Source of the DNA: Oscarella lobularis
Lineage: Eukaryota; Porifera; Homoscleromorpha; Homosclerophorida; Oscarellidae
NCBI RefSeq assembly: GCF_947507565.1
Contig: NC_089175.1
Span: 4,949,733 to 5,013,732 of the forward strand
Length of the DNA: 64,000 nucleotides
Direction of reading: 5' to 3'
Each line of letters begins with the position of its first letter. The stretch's first letter is position 1. The position numbers and the translations under genes were made by a program. The notes beneath the pieces were generated by a model. The model made no database searches, was not told where the DNA came from, and saw only the letters and a program-made list of their open reading frames with translations. This document shows, one piece after another, positions 48,197-58,664 of this stretch.

Positions 48197-48730
48197 CTAA
48201 GCTGGGCAGGCGACCCAGGACGCCGTCGCGCTGTGCAGAATCGAGTCGCCCCACGGATTTATCTTCAAGTCAAAACCGCAGTTGGTGACGTTCGCAGCCT
48301 TGGCGCTGACGCGAATATCTGTGGTGGAGCCGCTGTCAATTACAGTCAAGGCAGCGATGACATCGGGTGCCGAGGGAAAGCAACCGTCGAAGCTGATGCT
48401 GAACGTCTTGGGCCAGCAGGAGGTACCGTCTTTGCAGTATCCAGAATACTGCTTTCCAAGTTTACCTATAAAGCAAACGATGACGTTCAAAATCCTTTAT
48501 TTTGAGGTTTCCCTTACAGGTACATATTGTTGCAACTTCTTGATAAGCGTAGGGCTTGTCATAACCTTGAGGCACACGTTAGAGAATCTGAGACGTGTAT
48601 ACTTTACTCTAAGCTTGCTTTTATTCAGAGCTTCAAATCCTTCAAGAACGATGGTGTTCGATTGGTCTCTAGCTAAGGCGAAGTAGCAGAAGAGACTCAG
48701 ACAGCAAATTAGATCAAAGAGACGGTTCAT
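48197..48730 (-). CDS. Secreted H-type lectin, 155 aa
   Basis: Exon 1, 48730-48518, carries a signal peptide (MNRLFDLICCLSLFCYFALA). Exon 2, 48451-48197, joins in phase 0 through a 66-bp intron (GTAAGG...GGAAAG). The C-terminal 70 residues fit the H-type lectin family of Helix pomatia agglutinin: SISFDGCFP start, then IAALTVIDSG, DIRVSAKAANVTNCGFDLKI, and the end signature WGDSILHSATASWVAC, with the conserved Trp-Asp and Ser-Trp-x-Ala. Such domains bind GalNAc-type sugars as trimers or hexamers. Two extra Cys pairs may add disulphides. An upstream in-frame ATG at 48802 would bury the signal peptide, so 48730 is preferred. A damaged duplicate lies at 61856-62391. Confidence 0.8.
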
Positions 48731-49149
48731 TTCGGAGCTGGCAGAGAACGAAGAACAGCAGCAGTCTCTGGAGGCTCTCCTTTTTAACGTCTGCAGATTC
48801 AATTCTCACTCGCGGTGATGGTACAAGAAAAATGGACTCGGCGTCCTTAGAAACCGAATTAGCTTCGGAGCACCTCCAAAAGAGAATCTGGGTGGATCCA
48901 GAGCGATAATCCAATGACTCAAAGTGCAAAGTCTCGTTGAAATGGCTTCAATTCCAGCGATTAGGTGCGTTTTCGATGATAAGAGGTGATTGGGGCTCCC
49001 TTCGTTTTTCTCGTGTCGGCGAGATACGGATAGACTAGAACGAGGGATTGTTGTCGTCTCTAGAGACGCTCGAAGAGAGAGAGGTACACAAACGGCGTGC
49101 ATTCTAATCAAACACACGTTTCCCTATAAAATAGATAGTATGTCCAAGT
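48731..49149. other. Lectin upstream region, duplicated at 62392-62800
   Basis: No exon. Nearly identical to the upstream region of the second lectin copy, apart from a 54-bp insertion and small changes in that copy. Confidence 0.7.
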
Positions 49150-49885
49150 CTTACCAGAATTACTTGTAGGACGATTGCAACGAGTCTCTAGACTTTACAA
49201 CTACAAGCTGACTCATGGAAGCAAGACTGAAGAAGAGAGACCATAGTACAGATGGCAATTTATCATTGTCCGTTGTGAACGTTACGTAGAAGAACCGTAA
49301 TGGAAGTTGTTTATAGGTTCTGATCCCTCTTGATAGAACCACGTCAGTTTGAATTACAAATTGGTGATGGGGTTGGTGATGTAGTTACGCGAAAACATCA
49401 AATTTCCGGAAGGAATAGCAATAGTCACTAAGGAGAAAACAAAACGTCACATATATTATTATACTCTCTTTGTTCAGATTAGCGTTAGAGCGTGAATCGA
49501 AACGTCGTACATTATCCAATGCACTTGCATTCCTGAGCGTGTACGTCACATTCTTATAGCCCGTCGACGTCGATGATCTGAATGTACAACGTTGCAGACC
49601 TGTCTATGGATAGACGGAAGAGAATTCGGGTTCAACAATTGCGTTGTCTTTGTTCGACTTATAATCGCCTGCGCTGTGGAACAGCAACGCGGTCGTCGCT
49701 ATTAGAGCGATTAGGCGAGTTCGAGCGGTGATTCTCGTTAGTTCGTTTTTAGCGAGCGTTCGAGGTGACGAGACGCCTGCGCGTGCCCTTCGTCGTCTTT
49801 CGAGGTCGGAGCTCCAGTATCTATGGTGCAATCTGGTGCAATCTACAATCCGTGGTGCAATCGTAGCCCGGATACGTGTCACCTT
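49150..49885 (-). pseudogene. Mosaic relic of Ig/FN3 receptor exons
   Basis: In order along the plus strand: a degraded Cys-rich exon closest to the 60-kb receptor (49150-49300), an FN3 end closest to the 46-kb receptor (49310-49430), a piece of the second Ig exon (49490-49590), and signal-exon remnants (49610-49830). All are shortened. The mixed affinities suggest recombination between sister genes before or after decay. Confidence 0.65.
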
Positions 49886-50150
49886 GTTCCCGGAACACCA
49901 GGGCCCAAATCCTTAGTAAATTCATCATACAGTATATCCTATTATGTGAAGAAAAGCTGCTAAGCATTCTTAGACATTAAACACGTATAACGACTCAACG
50001 TAGGATTGCAAAAGACGCCGGGAGACAAAGGTCTAAATAAATTCAATTCATTCAAATTTGCAGCTATGCAATCACAAATATGAAGATTGGTGTAACAAAC
50101 TGAACAGCTAAAAAGCTAAAAACAGCACAAATAAAGTAAAACCGCACATC

Positions 50151-53100
50151 CTATGTACTATAACATTTGTACGAGTAAGAAAATTGTACTGACGCTTCAA
50201 GCCAAAAAAATCCACTATCCCTCAGAACAAACAAACAATTATCGCTATACACATTCCTTAGCACTTCATACAAAAAAATTAACGGGAAAGGAAGAGTGTT
50301 AGAGCATTCTGTTACTGCTACATGAGCTTGCTTATGTAAGTCCTCAAATGATTTCCCAATCCAGTCAATTCTTTTCGAGTCCAGTCCTAAACGATGGACA
50401 ACAGCGCGCCAGTTTTGCCTAATAACTTTGGAAAGCATGACGAGTTCTTCATCGGTAGGACGTCTGTTTACGTCTAAGTAACCTGAAAAATGACTTGACT
50501 AAGTTAAACTGTAGCATAAGCAGCTTGCGAGTGCATGCACTTACCTGCCGCCTTTGCTCCTTTTACTAGCAGCTGCACTGCCTCCCCAGCCAAGTCTTTA
50601 AAATAATGACAAAAAAGGAACTCTAGCCGCTCCATCTTTTCAGAGAAGCGTTCAAGTTCTTTTTCTATCTTCTGAATATGAGCCATTTGATGTAAATTTA
50701 GATAGTGAAGAAAAATCATCATTAACATTTTCGATTCTGATTCTAACGACCTTGATGATTCGTAGCTAAACTTCTCAGCAGCAGCATCATTACTCAATAC
50801 TAGATGTTTCGTGGCTGAAAAGATCCGGGAAGACTCAACTTTAATTGCTGAGCTGACTATCTCAAAGTCATGTCGAAAAGAGTTAAGGTAAATAGTAAGT
50901 TGTTCAAGTTCTTCGGAGCTAGTAATTTTAAAAATAAATATTTATGTCATAGTAATTTTGAACTTACGTCAGCCTTGCAAGTGAAGGACGCTTTTCCAAA
51001 TCGTCATCGTCAAGAACAGCGCCATCGTTATCACTGACAACAACCAATAACTGGTCGAATACTAGAGGCAAAGAATTTGCTTACGCATACGCGAAAGACT
51101 TGTCAACTCCTTTAGCTTTCGGCGTTCCGGTTAGCTTCAACGATTCATTTGAAGTCCGGCGGTGTCCGGACTGACCACCTCCGGGATGACCCCGTCCGCG
51201 TCCGGGATGGCCACGTCCGCGTTCGGGCTGACCATGTTCAAACCCACCATACCTGGCCCGTCCAGGCGGATCAGGTCCAGGCGGATCAGGTCCAGGCGGA
51301 TCAGGTCCAGGCGGATCAGGTCCAGGCGGATCAGGTCCCGGCGACGGCGAATCAGGTTCAGGCGGACCGTGACCACGCCCGCTGCCTAAAAACACAACTC
51401 TAAAGAACCGCGAGAAAGTGTCCGTACCTAAAAATAAATAAAACTTAAATTTGTCTTGTATCTAAAGTTAAAATTTTTTCTTCTATTAGAATCAAACGTA
51501 ATTATGAGACACGGACTCCCGGCACTACACCTTGAACGCGTGATTTACCTTCCGGTAATTCTTGAGCAGTAACGTAACCACTTTCCATAGGCCGAACTAC
51601 AAAGAAAAAGTTGTTTTCATCTCCATCTAACGCACAGTGCGCCTGAAGATTGACCACCAGCGTCTCTCCATCGCTTCTTATGCCCTTAATCATGGCTGTT
51701 TTATTTGTAAAAGTACTAACATTTGATAGTTGAATTTTGACAACGTTACTGCCGGAGAAATTCAAATTTCCTTGAAGATTCAACGACGGCATGCTTGTCG
51801 GAGACAGCGTAATAGAAATGAGACGACGGGAACTGTCCAATCTCTCACGATTTTCCATAAAGAATTGCCAATGATCAATTATAGGAACAAAATGCTTTTC
51901 TTTTTCTTCATTTTCTATCTTTCTGACCGATGCTTTGCACTGACAAGTAAGAAAAGCCTCCAATAACACCACCGGGCTCCTCAAGCTGAAATCCTGCTTC
52001 TCAAATATCATTAGTGTGTTGCTGAAGGAGTGTGAAATTTTTATTCGGCAGATTCGACAAAACGATTTTGAACGGATCAGGCAACGCTGTCTTTTAACTT
52101 CAACGCCAGCAGCAGCAGCACGTGCACTATTCTCCGCTTGATCCATAGCTTCAATACTAATAGTCTTGTTGTTGTAAGAAAAGCGGTGGTCTGAGGAATT
52201 TGTTGTTCCCATATGCTCGTACTTCGCGTCTGCAGTGTCTCCACCCCAATAGTAAAACAAAAATTGAGTTTCAATACAACAAGCATTATCAGTTGTCTCG
52301 TGAGGACTCAGCTGCTGCTCAATAGTAATCTCTTCGGCAAAATCGCGGCGATGAGGGGAAAGTTCAATTAGAGTAACACTGGCAGCTGCCTCTTTAAGTT
52401 CCATAGCTGAGTTTGTTATGTAAACCGTACTTTCAGCAACAAACATAGCAACTTCTACGCTGCAGCCTAGCTTACCAATTGCCCCAGAGGGCACTTCCAC
52501 GCTCATGTTGGAATCTTCTAGCGTTAAGTTGCCACCCTTGTCGGTAATAAAATCAGCATTTCTTTCAATTTGCTTAAGTTTCACCTTCTCCTCATTTACA
52601 CAAAGGTAAGCTATTTCAGGACGGGACGAAGGCAAATGCTCAATCACAATGACCTCAGATCCGGGCTCTAGAAAATACGCAGTGCATAGCCATACAGAAA
52701 GACTTATTAATTTAATTAAAATTTAGTCAGACAATACCGAATAGATCAAGTACAGTACACTTACTCATCACACCAGTAAAGAGTGAAATTTTGCCTGACT
52801 AGCTGTGTATAAGTAACAAACCTGAACGGTGTGCTTTAGGAACTGTTGCTGCTGCTGCCGAATCCGAATCTGTAACATAAATTCGAGTTAGTATGTTCTA
52901 GCTATAATCCGGCAGTATAAAAGTTTATGATTTTTATTAACGAGTCAACCGGCCCAGTACTATAGCAGCATTGCAAATCCAAATGCTCTAGAATAAATTC
53001 TTATTTAGATAGTTTCTCGTAGCCAGATCCTCTCCCCTTGCTTGATATAAATCAAGGAAGGAGAGCGTTACGCGACATTCACACACTCATACACACAAGT

Positions 53101-53777
53101 TTTGCACGTTCGGCCAAGCACCGTTAACTTTTTTATCATATTTAATTTATAGCCAGGGCCTTGATACTGTATTAATTAACTAACAAAAAATAGGGCGAAC
53201 TTTTCTACAGTACCTGCTGGGTTTTGGCTGCCGCTGGCTATGACCTATATATAAACCAATATTTTAAGATGTGTACACGTTTGCATTGTCGAGCCAGACC
53301 TTCTTCGAGCCAACCTAAATATCTTGTTAAATGCGGCACTTGCATTGGGTACTATAGGCCATACACTAGTCTTTACACCGACGCCGGTGGTACCGTGACG
53401 GCTGTCGCTGACAGCTTCTCGTGCTTAAGTGCCGGAAAAAGATGCGGGCGTCGAATGTAACACTCCGAAAGCATACTTGACTTACCGGGACCTTGAAGCT
53501 TCCTCAAAACGGTTTCTCCTCCGTCCACCTCTCGAAGCGCTTCGCAGAAACTCTCATACGCTGGCGTCGGTGTCTTCTTCAGCAGCGTGATTAAGTCCCT
53601 CGCGGCTTCAATATCGCCGTCGTTTTTCTTCTTTCTGCGAACGCTTTCATAGTTGTCGTCGGTTAGAAGGTCCTTTGTCTGAAGTTTATCAAGCAGGGGC
53701 CCGCTAAGAAGGCTGCTGAGAAGTTGTACAACGTCGGACTGAACATCTCGAAGGTTTTTCCACCGTGGATCGGCCAT
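50151..53777 (-). CDS. CARD - ZU5 - UPA - GPDPP linker - Death protein
   Basis: Exons seen: CARD 53777-53486 (LLDKLQTKDLLTDDNYESVR, AYESFCEALREVDGG), linker near 52875-52820 (Ser/Ala-rich), ZU5-UPA 52667-51549, a linker starting 51385 with five GPDPP repeats, an acidic exon about 51058-50968, helical exon about 50918-50545 and Death 50482-50151. Most joints agree in phase; the exit of the GPDPP exon into the acidic exon is not settled. ZU5 shows MSVEVPSGAI and FYYWGGD; KSFCRIC sits at the presumed cleavage point. The Death domain has WRAVVHRLGL, but its last third diverges from the 25.2-kb copy (hydrophobic LIFLYEVLRNVY). Cytosolic, close paralogue of the gene at 25209-29418. Confidence 0.78.
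51262..51344. repeat. Coding 15-bp repeat (GPDPP linker)
   Basis: The unit GATCAGGTCCAGGCG recurs five times almost without change and encodes Gly-Pro-Asp-Pro-Pro on the minus strand. The paralogue at 26.7 kb has only a single GPDLP-like remnant, so the repeat expanded after the two genes parted. Length is likely to vary between individuals. Confidence 0.85.
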
Positions 53778-53839
53778 GGAAACCAAAGGATGTCGAAACT
53801 GAAATCACATATTTTCCAAGTCACATGTTTGCATCAGAT

Positions 53840-55560
53840 ACGGGAGTTCACAGGTCATTACAGTAGATTTATTGAACAACTCTCACGTGACGTTACTTAT
53901 TGTTGGTCCTTTGGTGCAGGTCCCTCAATGATATCAGCTTCCCGTCGCCAGTACAGCCGGACTTCTCCCTCCTCTCCTCTGAGAACAAAATGACAAAGGT
54001 TCGGCAGTAAATGTCAGTTTTGTTTCAAAAGCTGACATTGCACCCCTTCGCTTCTCTGCTTCAAAGGTAATTTAGCAGCAAGACTGCATATTTTTCGGTT
54101 TCATCAGTCAGATTGTTCGTAACGCACAGAGGCAGACTTTTCCCTTCATGACGAACTATCGTGAGATCTCCATCTGACCAAATTTGCCCTCTACGAAGGA
54201 AAAATCCTTATCATTTCGCATACCCGTTTATTTAACTACCTAATGGTGAATTCGAATTCGACGTGAGCGCCCGTCTCTTTCTCGACCCTGTCTGGATCTA
54301 CAGTACCAGTCATAAGTATCAGGCCACCCCTAGTAACCCTTATACAGAGTCAAGTTTGTATGATGCGTGATAAAAAAGTCTCTCTTTGCTTTTAGCAAAG
54401 CTTCTTTTTAAAAGAAGAGATAAGTCTTAAATTTGTAAAAAAAAACAATTGTAGCAAATTTGTGGCAATTCCATTGAGACAATACGCGCTTTAGTGATAA
54501 CACTAAGAATAATACCCTTCACCGAACATAGGACAATTTTTGCGTAAAAATTGAATTTTCCTATGCTTAATTTTTTTTAATTAACTGAAAAGTCGTTAAA
54601 GTTTAACATGACAAATGTTGCAAAGTTGTCTTCCGCATGCCTCCAGTTTGGGACTAGGAAGCTACTCTGTTTGCAATAACGCCATTTTACCACCTTTTCA
54701 TTTTAATTCTCTAAACTGGTCTAACTAATGCTTTAGAAATCGAAGTTGTCATTAGATGAAAGAGGAATAAATAAGCATCCTTTTCAGTTCTTTTACTGAA
54801 GTTGCTGATGCTTTTAACAGAAATTTCTACGTATAGTTCTAAAACAAGGATTTTCTTAATGCTTTGCAAAAAACTAAAACTTTAAAAATTTCTGATTTTT
54901 GCCTTTAGTTAGGTTGGTTTCAATCTCAAAAATTTCGCAAGCAATAAAACTAATGCTTATTAACTTTGGAAGTCAAATATTAATTCATTTTGCCTAAGTT
55001 TTGCCTAACTTTCAAAACGCACTATAAATAGACAGGGTTACAGTACTGCTCTTGTAACGCCACACAGTTGCTACAAAACTTGCAACATTTGTTCTACGAA
55101 AGAAGAGCAAAGGTAGAAGGTTGTTACTAGTGCAAACAGAAGTTCGACTTCTACGTATCTTTTGAATGAATGAGCGCGTATTACGACAATGATTACTAAA
55201 GAAACCAGGGTGGCCTAATACATATGATCGGTACTGTATATAGATAATGATGTCGATAGCGTTTGCGCGCGCTGCGAGAAACGGATGAGTAGGCCTACTC
55301 GGTGGGCAATCGCGATCTTTTTGCTCTTGCCTGCGCTATCGAAAAGCCACACGGTCGCCAATTAGAGCGATTAGGCGACTTCGATCGGGTTTGCGGTGCT
55401 TCCCGTGAGCAGTTTCACTTTGTGTGATGATCCGTCCCCTGCGCGTCGCGGTTCCCATCGGGGTCCGTTCGTTCCACGTCTACTCGTCGTCTTCGTCTCT
55501 TTCGAGAGCTTGCTTGAAGCACGGATCTTAAGGTTGGAGGTGCGATCGTAGCCCGGATGC
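53840..55560 (-). pseudogene. Relic of receptor Cys-rich, Ig and signal exons, split by a transposon
   Basis: Positions 53870-54190 match the Cys-rich exon of the 32.7-kb receptor. Positions 54245-54300 and 55239-55275 are two sides of its first Ig exon, and 55290-55560 its intron and signal exon. FN3 and second Ig exons are missing. A 936-bp element separates the Ig pieces. Confidence 0.75.
54301..55236. mobile_element. 936-bp non-autonomous element, Tc1/mariner-like ends
   Basis: Terminal inverted repeats of about 29 bp: left begins CAGTACC, ends AGGCCACCC, with TCATA-GTAT between; the right end is the imperfect complement. The element is flanked by TA (54299-54300 and 55237-55238), consistent with a TA target. 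The interior is AT-rich without a long frame, so it has no transposase of its own. The host text continues uninterrupted in the receptor exon at 35640-35700. Confidence 0.85.
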
Positions 55561-55599
55561 ATGATTCATGTTTTGTTCTCAAATTCTAAATACAACACT

Positions 55600-56250
55600 T
55601 GGGGTAAACAGATTATGTAAAATAATGCTACAATATTTGACAACACGACTGACAAAGAATATCATTGCAAAATATCTTGCTCGTCACATATGGTATTTTG
55701 AAATCTTCTTTCAACCTCTCCATCTGAAGACGCTTTCTGCGCTTTGAAATCTTCTCCATCTGAAGACGCTTTCTGCGCTGTACAGTACCAAAAGGTAAAC
55801 GCAGGCAAAAGACCTTGATGCAGCCAAGCCCATAGAATTTCCATCTAAACTTGAAGAAAAGCTTCTGAGTAGATTGTATGGTAAGAAATTATCTAACGTT
55901 CTTGCCTCTTTCTAAAGACAGGAATTTGATTCCTAGAAATCTAAAACTTTGTGGTTTTGCACTGAATCACCTACAACTAAATAGAATAAAATTCATTCAA
56001 AACACTCTATATATAATATAACACAAGAGTGACCTTCACGACTCTGAGGCACTGAGTCGTCATACTCAATTACACACGAGTTTCATCATAGTTCCTACAG
56101 AAAGTCACGCTAGAGCTCAACCTTTCATAGTATGCTACTATAGATAATAAATTTCATTTATTGTTACTACGCCCTCATACCTGTTGGAATCGCACTTTTT
56201 TCATCAGATGACTCAGCCTCATGAACGTTGATATCTTTACTCTTCCTTTT
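55600..56250 (-). pseudogene. Inverted relic of the 36.2-kb ZU5-Death gene, 3' part
   Basis: On the minus strand, 56150-56225 matches the end of the linker exon and intron at 38.93-39.02 kb, 55980-56120 matches the next exon region, and 55670-55720 the Death-domain end (GEVERRFQN...LQ stop), where a 30-bp segment encoding KASSDGE is doubled. Most of the Death domain is missing. Confidence 0.6.
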
Positions 56251-56534
56251 CACAGACACTGCTACCGGCATCCATTTCTGCTTGCCTGACGGTGGTAAGA
56301 ACACCTACCGCTGCTGCAATAGTAATGGCACATTTTCTAAATATAATCAAACCTCTAGAGAACCGTCAACAACGGCCTTACGTTCTACTGTATTTCTAGC
56401 GTTCATACACAACAAGACTCCCACGAGATATATTTTCTGCAAATTCATATCTGCCTAGCTCTCTATCCTTATGACGGGGGTACATCTACCAAAACTGTAC
56501 TATTGGACCGTGACAATATGCAAAATATAAATTG

Positions 56535-57837
56535 TCATTGTTTCTTGGGTATTGATGGTTGATTATAGTCTTGAAGACTTTTGTAGTGATGCAGCCATTT
56601 ATCGTCCTTGCATTTCTGATGAAATCTAGAGCGAAGAGCACCTTCAGGGTCTGTCAGCAAATCCTTGTAGTGCTGCGTCGTCTCCTTCAAAATGACTTGA
56701 TAATGTAAAATCATCCATAGCAATAGTATGCGACTCCGGAGAGCCCTCCTGCGCTTAACAATCGTCACTTCGTCAGATATGAGCAAAACGTCGTCGACAC
56801 AGTCATACATCACAATATAGAACGATTTACCGTCCAGCAATAGAATCGGCACAAGAGGAGACTGGTGCTTGTGTCGACTGTGATGAACAAACGAACACAC
56901 GATCGCTTCCGCAGCGGCTTGACTGATGCATGTCTTAGTAACCTTGCGCTTGAACTCTATACCGACACCGTCTCCAGCAGACGACTGAGACGACGGACTG
57001 CTCGCAGACATCTCGCCTGCTGAACCTTCTTCGCCGTCACTAGAATCTAGTGACGGCGAAGAAGGTTCAGTAGATGGTTCTGTTGAACTACTATCAGACA
57101 GAAACATATTTGAAAGAGACAGTGCTACTTCGCTCGAGGAATCGCCCGGCTTTGCCATCGCGTCAAGAAATCCGTGCCACGTATTATCATTGCCAATACC
57201 GAGATCAGCAATTTCAAAGACACCAGTGTACTGTTCAGTAGTACAACGCGGCTTTCCGTGCTTGGATACAAGGCACTTTCCCCCACACAACGGCCCAATT
57301 AGTTCTTTTAGCACTCTAAGTTCTCTCTCATGCTCCTTTTCTTTGCCAGCGCCGAGGACACTTTTACAATAATTTTCACGAAACTCCGCTCTTGTGGCAG
57401 CATAAAAACGACTGAAGGCATCTGGGTATGATCGCAGAATCTCTTCCGTCGGAGTTGTAAATAAGCCATCCGTCCCAAAAAAAGGAATGGCTCTGATTTT
57501 TTCAAAGGAAAATGCATTTTCAGCCTGACTTAACGTAGCACTGCTAACGTTGATAGACAAAAATTTGCAAAAATGCATAGAAGTTGAAGATATCCACCTC
57601 ACAGCTAAGAAAAAAAACGAAAGAAAAAAAATTTAATTTTCTGAGACAAAAGGAGAGAAATAGTAATCTGTTTCCACCGTCCCGATTTGGACATTTGGTA
57701 ATCAAAATAATCTTAGCTACAGTACAATGACCCCTCCGTGCACTAGAGACTCCTACAGATAATAACATCATCCTACCATTTTGCAGCAGCTTTGATATCT
57801 CTGCTGACGACGGAACAGACGCCGATTCATGAGACAT
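56535..57837 (-). CDS. PD-(D/E)XK-like protein, 376 aa
   Basis: Exon 1 57837-57777 (ATG, MSHESASVPSSAEISKLLQN) joins exon 2 57604-56535 in phase 1. I do not recognise a named family. The core WHGFLD (Asp about 168), then after a Ser-rich loop GIEFKRK (Glu 237, Lys 239), then a helix beginning with Gln (SQAAAEAIVCSFV) and a strand PLVPILLLDGKSFYIV, follows the Asp...Glu-x-Lys...helix order of PD-(D/E)XK nuclease-type folds. The 60-residue Ser/Glu loop between Asp and Glu is unusual and contains a perfect DNA palindrome. No signal peptide. Enzyme activity is unproved. Confidence 0.65.
57020..57070. repeat. Perfect 25-bp inverted repeat with one-base centre
   Basis: CTGAACCTTCTTCGCC... at 57020-57044 is exactly complementary to 57046-57070. 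It lies inside the Ser/Glu-rich loop of the gene above and encodes residues on both arms (EPSSPSLDSSDGEEGS). Such an exact palindrome in coding DNA can come from a tiny fold-back insertion, a local inverted duplication, or an assembly fault. Confidence 0.9.
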
Positions 57838-58664
57838 TGAACTGCAAAAGAAAAGTACAAGCTAACTTTGACATGAAATAAGTTGTGCAAAATGCTACGG
57901 CCCAGGACGGATGTTCCCCCAAAGAGGGCCCGGGCTTGTGGCGTCATGTCTCTCACTCTTTCTCGCAGACTCCAGCGACAAGTGAATTCGTCCGCGGCAG
58001 GCCCAGTAAGTGGGTAGTACGTGAATGATGTTGACGATGATCGGCTTCTAACCGCTGCGACGAGACTCGCTCAGACGTGAGAACGCGGGTAAACGACGGA
58101 CCCTAAACGACAGATGACATTGGAAAGACAGCGATTTTCCTTCGTCACTCACTTTATTGCACACGTGTGAGTCCTCTGGTGCTATGCGCATGACCGCATG
58201 TGTCGTTGTCGCAATTCTCTAATGCGATTAATTAATTAATTAACTAATGTGATTATTTAACTTCGCATAACGAAAACTATTTTGGTCTACTTAACTGCGC
58301 TTCGAATGCTTTGAGGCGTTCACCTCTACGGATTTCACATTTCAGAACTGCACCATGCACATCCTCATCCGAAATTTCGATTCTAGCTAGTAGAGCTCGC
58401 AGTGTTTGCTCAGAGGCTTAGAAAATTTGCAAATGCGCATGATAGTATAGTTCATGAAGCCAGATCGAGCTTGGTCCCAACAGGGGTATCCCTTGTCCCA
58501 ACATAATCAGTGAAGATAGATCTTGTTCTAGTACAGCAGCTGCAAGCATAGATACAATATACCAGTAGTAGCTGCAGTGCATGTGCTAGCTGCATGCCGT
58601 GCTAGCTAGTATTGACGTTACTAAAAACCCTGGCAAAATCCAAGTCTACAAAAATACTAGTAAT
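57838..58664. other. Intergenic with a relic of an N-terminal death-fold exon
   Basis: Positions about 58420-58290, read on the minus strand, match the first exon of the 36.2-kb gene (LLARIEISDEDV, then IRRGERLKAFEA) with an internal deletion. Nothing else was recognised; a TAAT repeat is at 58225-58245. Confidence 0.6.

Noticed and set aside
51262-51344. GPDPP repeats as a collagen-like domain
   Set aside because: Collagen needs Gly at every third residue; here Gly recurs every fifth, so it is a Pro-rich spacer.
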